Shown here: positions 26,670-38,500 of the stretch, one piece after another
Layout: each line of letters begins with the position of its first letter
How positions within the stretch are numbered: the first letter of the stretch is position 1
DNA from: Cardinalis cardinalis
Lineage: Eukaryota > Chordata > Aves > Passeriformes > Cardinalidae
Direction: 5' to 3'
Assembly (NCBI GenBank): GCA_014549065.1
Contig: JACDOX010000040.1
Location: 2,931,750 to 2,995,749, forward strand
DNA length: 64,000 nucleotides
Made by a program: the position numbers and the translations under genes
The notes under the pieces: generated by a model
What the model was told of the DNA's origin: nothing
The model's input: the letters and a program-made list of their open reading frames with translations, nothing else
Databases searched by the model: none

Positions 26670-29600
26670 TAAATCGCTCGGGCCGGCGGCAGCCGCGCCT
26701 GGCTGGGCTGTGGCGGGGGTTCCGCTGTGCCAGGGGGAGCTGGGGCGTGCGGGGCACCGGGCTGTGAGCGGGGGAGCCGGGCTCCGATGGGGCCGGGGCT
26801 GACCGCGGCCCTTCTGCATGCGTGGGGCCGCAGCTCTTGAGTCAAGGGGCGGGGAGGCCCCTTGGCCTGTGCCCGGCCCCGCGCGTTCCCCCGGCCCGCN
26901 CCGTTGGTGACCGCGCAGCCGGGACGGGAGGGCCCAGCGCCGCTCTGTGCCCGCTGCTCCAGCCCCGGGAACGGCCTGCCGCGGCCTCTGCGGCCTGCCG
27001 CGCTCGCCATCGCCTTCAGGGGCAGGAGGAGCCCGCTCCCTGCAGGCTTTCGAGTGTTTACGCTTGTCTGCTTTGCTTTCCACCAGCCATCCTCAGCCAC
27101 GTTCGCTGGGAGGAAAATTGTTATTTCTCTGTGCTTTTGGATGTGTGTCAGCCGTGTTAGTGGTATTCCTCTGACCGAGCTCCTACGTCTATAAGTAAAA
27201 AAAAGAAACAGCAAAACTGTCACAGTGGCTTAAGCAGCTCGCATGGCTTCTCACTCGATCTTTGTCCACATACTGTAGAGTGTATAAAATAATGTTTCTG
27301 CCTACAGGAGGTGTGGGATACGTATGACAATGTGAAACCTATGCCCTCCCTGAACATCTCGATTTTTGAGTCAACATGAAAGGGAAGTGATTTTTCAGAA
27401 GAGTTTTGTTTGTGGACTGTAGCTGTATTTGCAAAAAGCCCGAGTAGAACTTTGCATGAGATTTTGGTGAGTGGAAGTTTATGTGTGTTTNAAGGTTTCT
27501 TGCCATGACAAAACAGTGGAAAACGTACATGGTGTGTGGAGACTGGCTGCTCTTGGCTACAGCTCAATTTACCAGGTGTAGCTCCCATTCAGAATTCAAT
27601 TTGATCAGTAACTACTGTCAGTTTGGCCTGGTAGTGCGTGGCTAAAGCACAAATTTTCATCCTGAGTTAAGAGAGAACCTTGTTTGTTGTTCTTCATGTA
27701 GTACGTGACCAGATCTGTAGTGTAAGACAGAAACTGAGAGGGTAGTGCTGTAATATATGGTTAATGGTTGTTGAAACTTGTACCTTGGACACTGTGGTGG
27801 AGGGAGTGACAGTAGCTTGCATGCACTTGGTGTCTTCTGAAATGCAGCTGTCATACAGGTATTCTCCAGTATTGGTGCACAAAAGTGTTAAGTGTTGGTT
27901 TTCAGTGGATTCTCTGCAGTAAGATCTGAGCAGTGTCTGGGTTATGGAACTCTCTATAACAAAGGATTTCCTGTTTCTCTTTGGTTTTGCCTCCCTAGGT
28001 TTTTTTTAAGGTGATTGCTTTGATTGTTNGAGGTTGCTGATGACAGATCAGTAGAATATGGACTGTTAAAGTAAAATGTGGTGTGCTGCCACATTTCTCA
28101 AAAGATACAGAAGGAGGTTGGGGTGTTTTTTGTTGCACACTTGATGTTCGTGGGAAGTCTGATCTCTTATGAGTGTGTTGCATAGTTGTTTGAGATAGTG
28201 TTTGTTTCACTGAATTGTGACTCTGTAAAATCTGGGCATCTAGTCCAAGGCTGTGATTTTGTGAACATCTGAGCTCTGTGCTGTGCCAGCTCTGTGCTCC
28301 TGAAAGGAGAAAGGCTTGCTCCTCCTCCGGTCTGTTTACTTGGCTCTTTGTTCCTTTCTCCTAGTCCGTACCAGCTGCCCACTTTCACTGATGATGTCGC
28401 TTGCTGGATTTTTCCATGAGCTCGTGTGACTCACTGACCTCACAGAAAAACTATTGAGTGTCTTCTGCTTGTTTGAGTGTGTTGGCTTCTTGAGTTAAAA
28501 CAGTTCATGAAGGGGTCTGATGAATGACCAACACAGCAATGGGGACAAAGAAAGGAGGAGTGGAGCCCTCCCGTTCCTGGTGACAGTGAACTCTTGTGTT
28601 GGNTTACTCTTTTGCATTAGACCATTGTCTGGTCTTACTGTAGACTCTGGAGCAGAGATGAGAAGGGGTGATGTTTGAAGAGTTGCTTTAATGAGGCTGT
28701 GCTTTCCTTGAATTTTTCACTCTTTCAAGCAAATAGTTCATTGTTTCAGAAGATCTTGGCTAATTGGATTAGAAAAAAAGAAAGCAAATAAAGAGGTCTG
28801 GAGTTGTGAGAGAAGCAGGCAGCAGAATTAGACCATGAATTGTGTGAAGAAGCTCTTTGACGTTCACAGATTTTACTGAGAATTTTACTGCTTGAGCAAA
28901 ACCTGGCACAAGGCTAAATACTGTCAGGTTTTTTGTTAGTTGCATAATTATATTCATTGTATCATCTAGCTGTTTCAAACTGTGTTCAAAGACAATAAAT
29001 TTAAGTGTTTTAAGTGTGGCATGGAAAAGAGAGCNACGAGTGAGTTATGTATGGCACTCAGGGGAATGGCCAATACATGGTGCNGTCATGTCATTTCATT
29101 ATGCCAGGTGAACAAGAAGGAAGCCTTGGCATTGTAAATAAAATGCCATAAAATTAATATCATATTGATATATCATGTTTTTCTCTAAATGCAAGTATTC
29201 TCACTTTTAAAAGCTTGTAGCAANGAAAAAGTTAAAATAATATAGCTGAAAATCTTGCAAAAGAAAAGCCCTTTAGTGATGTGCAGCTATAAAGAGGAGA
29301 GATGACTAGTAGGTAATTCAGCAGTGTTTCTCTCTTTAGGAAGAGAAATAATTTGAGAAGAAAGGCAAAACAAAGGTGATTCTTGGAAATGTAATTTATT
29401 TACTTCACTTAGGTATTCTACAGTATTACCATTTTACCTATAGAGTGTGCATTTCCTAGGTTTCAGGACTCTGCACCAATGCCTTTGTATTTATACCTAT
29501 GGAAAATTNTGTTAAGGCTTCATAGTATGAATTTGGGATTACTGATACAAGTTTGCTGTTTGGTAGCTTGATAAATAAGTAGGTGTAGAATTAAGTAGGT

Positions 29601-30548
29601 GTAGAATCAAGTTTAAATATGATGGGTTTAGTTTCTTTAAAGTATGATTTATTCTTCTCCACTTCTTGAACACATCTCCAAGAGAGGAAGAACCTAGTGT
29701 TCTTTTTCTCAAAAACTATGACTATAGTCTTTGTGTAATTTTNAAGATTATTTAAGGCCTGTTCACTGACTGTGAGCAACTACTGTCAGCCATTAGCACA
29801 GAAGAGATTCTGGTTGGTAATAGACTTAAAGTATTGATATCCCTAAATGTTGTTGACTATTAGCAGTTTACTGCCAGAAATTATTTTGTGATGTGGGGAA
29901 GAGAATCCCAAAACAAGAAAAAACTTTTCTGCGTGTGAATAGNTTAAATATTACAAATTGCACTTTGTGTTTTCGAGGAAAGAGCTCTCATGAAGTAATG
30001 AAATCTCTGTTTGTTTCGCAGTTGTCACCAGGAATGCAAATCATGACATTTGCCGCTAGATGTCCCTGCAAGCCAAAAGAGTTTTGTTTCCTTAAATACA
30101 ACAGGTTTTTGCAGTCTGGAGCATTGTTTTGTCAGCTGCAATTATCTCCCTCTCTTTTCTCCTTTTATCTTTTTCATGAAATCTTCATGCATATGAATAC
30201 ATGGCCAGGTGTGTGTCTTGCTTTGTAATTTGTGCACTTTTTGATAGTAATGAAAACTGTGTGGAGAGAATATACTTCTCACCTGCAGCAGCTTGGAATA
30301 GAGAGTAGGAAAGGCTGTGTTCCAGCTTACCTTTTGGCTGACATTGTGTCAGAAAACTTAGTGTTTTCTTGGTGTCTTTGACTTTATCTGCATTATGACA
30401 CTTCAAAAATACTTCTTACTCAAGTAAGCAGCAGGATTCAGATATGACTTTAAATGCTGTGTTCCTAAATCTGAGCTTTGGCTTACAGTTTGATAGTTAC
30501 ATTTAGTATCTATAACATATGAAAACAAAGTGCTGTTGTCTGGTTGTT

Positions 30549-30622
30549 GGGNTTTTTTTGTTGTTTTGGTTTGTTGGTTTGGTTTCTTCTTATTGTTTGT
30601 GTGGGGGTTTTGTTTGCTTTTA
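30549..30622. repeat. T/G-rich low-complexity block
   Basis: TTTTTTTGTTGTTTTGG followed by TTTGTTGGTTTGGTTTC, in the CEP83 5' intron. Confidence 0.75.
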
Positions 30623-32353
30623 ATAGTGATCCTGTTAACCCTGTTGATATGCTTAGAAATTCTTAGGGACATGCTGCCTTGAATTTTCTCTGTGTACCAC
30701 AGCTTTCTCTCCTCTCACATGATTTATTGTCTTTATCATCACTGACCTGTTCTCCTCATCCAGCTGTTGGTTTAGCAATTGAAAATGTCTTTATGTTGAG
30801 TTTGAAAATTGCTGTTGTCCTTTGTTTCTCAACAGCCAACAAAAATTCAGGGATGAAAAAGAGATTGTATTGATTGAAGGGTCTTCAAAACCTGTGTCAT
30901 TAATGTTTGAAATTGGTTGTGCATTTAGGACAGTCACAGAGGGGAATGTTCNTTATTCTGATTTCTTCCTCTTCATTCTCTCAGCAAATTTGGGTAAAGC
31001 AGAGTACAAACTTGCTGTTGTTGCTTTGCTTAGACTGATGTTATAAGTGGTAGATTTTTCTCTGACCTTTTCTCATTTTAGCAGTGGAGGAAGGAAAAAT
31101 GGGAAAGAAAGTCTTACATTTATGCTTTCTTGACATTATCTTGTCTTAGTCGAATGGGTTTTTTCCCCCATATTTTTAGATTTTAATCTTCCTTATAGTT
31201 CAGGGGTTTAAGATAATTTCATGGAAGAGTGCAGTGGTAGAAAATATGCATGCAATTGTGCATGTAAAGAAGGTGAGGTATTTGTAGTGATAGTAGGGAT
31301 TTATCGTTGTTTCTGTTGGAGTTTTACTTTCTGCAAAGGTTCACTTTGCACACTGCACACATGGACTTCTTAGGCATCAGTCCAGCTATGCAAAAAGCTA
31401 AAATGGCAGCGTAGTTGTTTTCAAATCTTTGTAACTTCCCTAAAATTCAGTTACAGTNTTCCCTCCCCCAGATCCTGTGAAAGTGTCAGTAGTGATCAGA
31501 TTAATACCTATTGCTTCAAATATCAAAAAGCACTAATGAGGCATATTAGAATACTTCCTTATTTCTCAGGAACTCTTGATTTGCAGCTTTCCTCACACCA
31601 ATCTGATATTATCACATTTTGCAAAAGTCTTTCTGGAAAGGTCACAAGCAACCACAAGATAAGCTTGGAAAATAAGGAAGTGACATATTTCAGGACTGAA
31701 CTGTGGGCAGGTGTCTTCCAGGCTGTCCCTGATACCTTAGCTCTTCTCCAGAGAGGGCGTGATAGGAATTCAGTNGAGAATTATCTGCTTTTCTTCCAGC
31801 TGAAATACTGGTGTGTTGGTTAATACAGCATGTTAGGACAGTTGACAGTGACAAACTTTTTAATAAGTAGTAAGAAAGGCCGTATGTCTGCTGTCTGTGA
31901 CCTCTGCTTGAACTCTGATTAAAAAGGCATAATTAGAGCATCATGATTGGAGTCTCAATGTATAGCATAAGGAAAAATAACATGTCATGTAATCTTTCAG
32001 ACAGTAGTGCTTGTTCTTATTTTGTATTGACTCAAATGACCTTCATGTTTAAGTGTATTCTGTGCCCCTGGAAGCACTATTACTTCTCAGGACAGGCTGC
32101 ATGAGCAGGGGAGAGTTGCACTTCCAGTTAAGGTTTCTGTGTTAAAGCAGAACCAGGATNCTTTTGTACTTAAAGCAAAAGCAGTGTGTGAAACCCTTGA
32201 ACTGTGAATGTACTTGAATGCTAATCACATGTCCTTGTATTTGTTCAGGTGTCTTGATCTTCTGAGATGTCAGTGTAACCAGTGGATGCTCTTGTAGATT
32301 AGTTATACATTAATCTTGTCTTCTCCATACTCATCGTGAGCAGTCCTCATAAG

Positions 32354-32502
32354 ATGGATGGTTTGGGCAACCTCCTTCCTCTTGTGGGTGAAAGTGGTGA
32401 AGCTGCTAATTCACAAGAAATACTAAAACTTTTGATGGATGAAAAAATGCGAAGTGAGCACCACAAAGCAAATTACCAAACTCTAAGGGCAGAACATCTA
32501 AG
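32354..32502 (+). CDS. CEP83: CEP83 coding exon 1 (residues 1-49)
   Basis: ATG at 32354 begins MDGLGNLLPLVGESGE, followed by conserved EHHKANYQTLRAEH. A CAG acceptor at 32341-32343 after a pyrimidine-rich stretch would leave 10 nt of 5' UTR in this exon. This Met corresponds to the second Met of the human protein as I remember it; the short human N-terminal extension has no counterpart ATG here. The donor GT is at 32503. Confidence 0.9.
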
Positions 32503-35500
32503 GTACATCAATTTAAGCAAATTTCTCTCTTTGAGTTGTTAAAAGGTGAAGCTAAATGTTGGAAGGGATTTATTTGTATGTGTGAGATGTGTGTTAGTTA
32601 TTCCTGTGTGTAAGGAGAGATTTTAAGAGATTTTTGTTCATATAAGAAAATAAACAATTCGAAGTACCTTAAGACTTTGCAGGTGATGTTTCTGCAGCAC
32701 TTTTTATGCTTATAAGTGTGGGATAACTTTTCAGTATATTACAGAAAGATGATATTAATAGCTTAGTTCTTATTTGGTGTCCGTATGTTTGCTCCTGTGT
32801 GTGAGTCTTTTGAGCTTTGAGGTCTAATTTTAAAAGATGAATATAAAGTAAATTTTATCTTTCAGATTACAAGAGGATTATACCAAATCACAAGATGAAC
32901 TGAAAAGGTTGTTAGTTGAAAAACAGACTGTACATGACAAATTTCAGCAGCTTCTTGCTGACTTTCAAGAGCAGTTGCTGGCTAAAACACAAGAGCTGGA
33001 ACAAATGAAGCAGCAGGTGAGATAATTTACTGGAAGGACTTGGGATGTATTTTTATCATGTAGTAGGACCATGCNTATTTTTCTGTTAATGCAGCATGCA
33101 TACCCAGCTGGCTGTATTTCAGATGACTTGAAATTCACCCAATCCAAGTAATGGCTCTTCTCTAGAGTGACTATGGGTTGAAAATAGTGTTTCCTTGTTT
33201 AACTGAATCATCCAAATCCTGTTGTTAAGTGCTGTGTAAGATTCTCAGTCTCTNTCCGTGCTTGCTCTGCTGTTAAGGGGAGAATCATCTGTCTTGGAGG
33301 GTAACTTAGGTGCCTAAATCTGTTAGGNTAAGTGACTAGAAAGATAGATATTTTTTTCTCTTTGTGATGACAGCTTTCTTCTTTCTTTTTCTTAAAAAAA
33401 TCCCAAACNGAAATCAAACAAAAAAACTCCTCAACATTGAAGATAACTTGGGTGACATTCTATGTACATGCTTGTTTCCTTAAAGTAATGCAGGACATAT
33501 TCTTAGGAANAAAATATAATCTCTAACCAAAGGATCCCAGACTCTGAATGGAGGAGATGTGCCTCAGTACCATATCTAGGACTAGTTTCCAGGGTACAGA
33601 TAAGTGAAGGAAAATTAGAATAAATAAGACTANGTCACAGCTGCGAGTGAAATTTTTTGTTTTCAACTCTATTTCTTGGTAGATAGTTTGCTGTGTGAAC
33701 CATACCAAGAAATTTTAACAAAATACCNTACAGAATCAAGCTTAAGGCAAGGAATCTTTCCTGATGTTTTTTTCCATTCAAACCAGTATCCATGTACCTG
33801 TTGGAGAACACACATCTAATGTGTTTTGCAAATAATTGTTTGGTGTTGCTTGTTTTGATCTTTTTGGGTTGGTTCACTTACTATTTAAGTTAGACATTAA
33901 TTGTTTATGTGGGACTGCTTTTCCTTCCCCCATCCACCGCAAAGGAGATAAATCTCTTGGCAATTCAGCCTGAAATTTGTGTTGCTTCTATTGATAAATG
34001 CTGACATTCCAAATGCTTGTTATCTTTCCAGAATATTTTTAGTTCACTAATTCTTTTTAGCTTTTGTAACTNCTATTAAAATTTCTTTAGAAAAGCCTGG
34101 AAAATTAAGTAAAATTCCTAAAATCATATTTGAAATACTTTATTCCTGGCTATGTGACCAATCACAGTGTAAATAATATGAATGAATATGACTAATTATT
34201 TGTGATACTTTTCTGTTTTAAGGTGCTAACTCCTCAAAAATTAGAACGGTTAAAAGCAAAAATGTATGAGGAATTGGAGTCTCCTATGAGAGAGCGTTAT
34301 CAGAAGCTAGAAAATGTAAGTCATAAGTATTGAAATTTTATTTAATTTAGAGTAGTGTTCACTGCTTTATAGTTGTTCCTAAAACCTTAGGAAATTAAAA
34401 CTGAAAGGGGAGCAAAGTATGGCATTATTTCTCTGGTACCGTTGTCCCANATTTCAACCTCAGGGAAGGTTGAAATCATAGAATAGGGAGGAGGCAGCGT
34501 TCAGTTAATCAAAGATAACTTGTGAAGCAATAGGAACATTGCATGGACATTTAAAGGAAATAAATTTGAAAACTTTTTTTTTTCTAACTTAGGAAGTAGA
34601 AAAATACAGAACACTATATAACAAACTTCGTTACGACCATACCTTTCTGAAATCAGAATTTGAGCATCAAAAGGAAGAACATGCACATATTTTAGAAGAG
34701 AAGAAAATAAAATATGAGACTGAGGTATGTAGAATATTATAGTATCTTAGAAAGTATCTCTGACAAAGCTGCTTGAACATTGTGGAACTGTTGGTGCTTG
34801 AAGGGTTGTCAGTCTGACTGCATTTCATGTTTGTTTCTATTCTCTTAATTCTCAAAGCACTTCTGTGACTTAGCCTAAGGCTGCCTCTATAGATTTGTTC
34901 AGTGATGGATTGCAGTATTATTTGTGCTATTAAATATAAGAATAACTTGCTTTCTGGTAAATGACATTTGCTTAATGCTGTTTTTAATCACATTTGTGAT
35001 TTGTGACATGATGCTAATTTGAAATTAATAAATTATCTGAGTAACCAATGTGAGTTTAGGCTTTAAATTTCTTATGTGGCAACTTATCAAGGAAGATATA
35101 TTGTTAATAGCAGATAAGCGTACNTTTTACAGTGTACTTGTCATGATGTTAATTTGGATCAAGATAGCGATAATCAAAAGGATACTGAAAACTTTGGTAA
35201 CTTTATTTAATTTGTATTAGCTCCTGANGAAATCATTTGTTAATTTCTTTGGACTTCCAAAAGTGTATGTAGTTAAGTAAATTGTCAGCTTATTTATGTT
35301 TTAAATAGATACATCATTGTAAATGAGTTGCAGACGTCATTTGCATATCCATTTAAGTATTTGTCTGGAAGCATATATTCTAGGATGCCAGATTTGAATG
35401 TATTACTCCAAACAGCAGACAAAAATCAAAGCAATCATCACTTGTAAAACCAATCCAAGTTTGCAAATGTAGTGCATTAAAAACAGAACAGTTGTCCTTC

Positions 35501-38500
35501 CTGGAACTAAACCCACATGTTGCTTTACAGCCTGCCTCTCTCATGGGCTTGTTGAGTTTTTGCTAGTCCTGCTGCTAATTAGCACACTTACACAGAATGC
35601 AACTACCTTGAGCCCAGGGCNCAGTGTGATCTGGTTTCTCTCAAAGGTTTTTTAACATTCCGTGTCATTTTGCACAAGGAGGCTATAAAAACGTCCTAAT
35701 TCTTAAATGATGGCTTGGGCATATAATGCAATTGAATCTCCTCATAAAAGGCATTTGGAGGGTTTTTGCTGCAGAAATCAGGTTTGNTCTTAGAGAACAC
35801 TGGTGAAACTTTTAAAAGGACTGCTGCAGATCAGAGTTTACACTAATCTCCAAATATGGAGAGAATTCTTACATATNTTTCTTTCTCACTCTTTTGGTCC
35901 TTCTATTATATCCAGTCCATGTAACTTATTTTGAAGTGTAACAATCTATGAATTTATATGTTTGTTAATTACTGTCTCCAGATTGGCTTGTACCTTTTGT
36001 ACTACTTTGTAAGAGAGAGTTGGGGATTTGTTGTTGTTGTTANTGGATTTAGGTTTGAGTTGTTTGTTTTTTGATTTCTAGTCTGTCGGGGCCCAGTCAT
36101 GCTGGCTGTCTGGAGTTATTAGCAGATTTGAGTTCTGTTGTAATTATAAAATAGTGGAATCATAAGATAAGTTGGAAGACACTCTTTATACTCCAAAATC
36201 TTGTTTAACATACTGAAGTGTAATGAGATCAGGTTGCTCAGGTCCATGTCCATCCAAGTCTTGAACTTGGATGGACAAGGGATGGGGACTCCATAATTTT
36301 TCTGGGCAGACTCTTTCAGTATTTAACNGTCTTCATGGTAACCTTTTTTCATAGTACATAGTTGGAACTTGACGTGTTCCAAATTCTGGCTGTTGCCTCT
36401 CTTCCCATCACTGTGCATCTTCTCTGAGCTGCGGCTTAGTTCTCTCATCTTATCCTTATATGTCATATTCCCCAACCCTCTGAACACCTTAGTGGCTNTC
36501 TGGACTTGACACAAACTCCAGGTAGAGCTTTACCAGTACTGGAAAGGGGACAAAGGATCGCTTCCCTGGATCTGCTAGTTATCCTTCTGCCAATCTGCCA
36601 GGATTGGATTGGGTGCTCTGCTGACTGATGTTTACCTTGTTGTCCACTAGGACCCCCAGATCCTTTTCCATGGAGATGCTTCCTNGACAATTGCTATGGG
36701 CCTGTACTGTTGCATTGGATTACTCCATCTCAGATGCGTCTTGCTCCTCTTATTGTAGAGGATNCAGTTCTGTCCATTCCTTCAGCTTGTCCAGATTTTT
36801 CTGGATAGCAGTTCTGCCTTCCAACAGATTGGCCATTTCCCCCCAGTTTGGTGTCACACTCAAGCTTGCTGAAAGTGACTCCATGCCATCATCCAGCTTG
36901 CTAATGAGGACATCAGTCAGTGTTGCACTCTGTAGTGTTCTCAAAAAGACCACACTAATAACAGGCATTCAGGTGGTCTTGCTTTGAATTTCTTACTNTA
37001 AGCAAATGAATGTTTAAATGTCCACTGCTGCTCTTTTCTGAATTGTTAACTACTGTAATTATTGCTGCCTGACACCTAACCAATGTANGAACTTTTATTT
37101 TTCTGATTGACAACTATCAGATTGCAAGATTGGATAAAGATAAGGAAGAACTCCATAATCAGCTGCTTAGCATTGATCCCACAAGGGACAGTAAACGTGT
37201 GGAGGCACTTTCTAGAGAAAAGGCACAACTGTGTCAGAAATTAAAAGCCTTAGAAGCAGAAGTAGAAGAACTAAGAGCAGAAAGACACAACAGTGTTGTG
37301 CAAGCAGAAAATGTTCAAAGAGTACAAGCACGACAGTTAGCTGAGATGCAGACCATGATGCGATCTCTAGAGGTAAGATTTTCTTTTCTTATTTTGCCTC
37401 CCTGTAGAATGTAGTAAGAATAGCACTTGGCCTGACAGAACTGTCACTGAAATCACTGATAATTTTGCCATTGACTCCACAATTTGAATTTCTACATTTC
37501 AGATTTAAAGTCAGATCGTACTTGACTGGGAGTCATGCACTGCCAGTTCAACTTTGGAAAGTCTCTCAACTGAGAGATTATGCTGAATGATTATCCTTTC
37601 AAAACAAGAGAGTCATATCCATATTTGTAGTCAGTAAGAAAGTCATGTCAGCACTTGCCNCTTAGCTGGACTTAGAAACCAATATGTTAGTAATCTGCTG
37701 CAGTAAATTCTTTATTCTTTTCAAGAATGTCACATGATGCTCCTCTCTTTAATCCTTTCCTCATCTGTCATCGTTTTTGCTAACCTATGCATCTTCTTTC
37801 TCCACAACATTACTGCAGTTGTTTAGTACTCAGCTGTTGCTCTCCTTGGTATTTCTGGGCTGTTGCCCTTTTCCCAGGATTCCACTGTATTCCTCCTCTG
37901 TTGTCCTCAGACCTTCTGTCAGTCCTTGCTAGGCAGCGANCCTCTTCATCTAGATTTTTTGCATAATTGCAGCATGCAGATAGATGGTTCCTTTTTTTTT
38001 CTTTACTATTATCAGTGCTGTATACTTCAGTTACAAAATGCTCTGATCTCAACTTAAAAAGTGCTGTAATCTTCTTAGGCAGCTTTAAAGAGAGTCCTGC
38101 TGAAAACAGAAGTGNTTAGAAAAAGAAAGGTGAAATCATGTATTAGATTACCTTTTTGATGTTCAGTAAAGATCAGGGTCTTGTCTTGTAAAGATCAGAG
38201 TCTATAATGCAGAAATTGCATTTTATTTCCTCTCCAGGATGTTAATTCTTCCNTCAGTATAACTGCATAGGCCAGCATATTGCACTTTTTAAACACTAAT
38301 TGTAGTTACACTGCTTATAGCCCAGTAGTTTACTGGTAAGCATACCTGCTGCCTCCTAACTAAGTCAGATTACCACTACTCCTTATCAAGGAGGATTAAA
38401 AATGGGAGTGATTCTGTGTAGGAGGTGTTAGTAAAAATAGTTGTGACTTTCCAGTAAAATTCAAGACCCTTGTTGTATTGGAATATATGGATGAACAAAG

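Larger units (their letters stand above)
26470..27060 (+). promoter_or_regulatory. CEP83: CpG island promoter of CEP83
   Basis: An abrupt change to very GC- and CpG-rich sequence in otherwise AT-rich DNA, with many GGCGGC and CGCGCC words and no obvious TATA box. It lies about 5.3 kb upstream of the first CEP83 coding exon on the same strand. It contains an X-box, ETS-like TTCCGG and a YY1-type motif, typical of a broad housekeeping promoter. A CpG-enriched shoulder lies at about 26.11-26.26 kb. Divergent antisense transcription is possible, but no conserved antisense gene is visible. Confidence 0.8.
26653..32343 (+). other. CEP83: CEP83 5' intron (inferred)
   Basis: About 5.7 kb between the candidate first-exon donor and the acceptor of the first coding exon. 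It starts in the island and becomes AT-rich. A T/G-rich tract lies at about 30.55-30.62 kb, and an imperfect tandem duplication (AAGTAGGTGTAGAATT then AAGTAGGTGTAGAATC) lies near 29.58-29.61 kb. No coding exon was recognised; an extra 5' UTR exon cannot be excluded. Confidence 0.55.
34725..37120 (+). other. CEP83: CEP83 intron 4, carries an antisense CR1
   Basis: GT-AG intron of about 2.4 kb. About one third is an antisense CR1 copy (36155-36980), roughly 140 bp from the downstream acceptor. The remainder is AT-rich unique sequence. Confidence 0.85.

Noticed and set aside
26433..27223. Antisense open frames of 184-216 codons across the CpG island
   Set aside because: They arise from GC-rich sequence with few stops, have Arg/Pro/Gly/Ala-biased translations, contain an N, overlap in several frames and show no domain or conservation cue.
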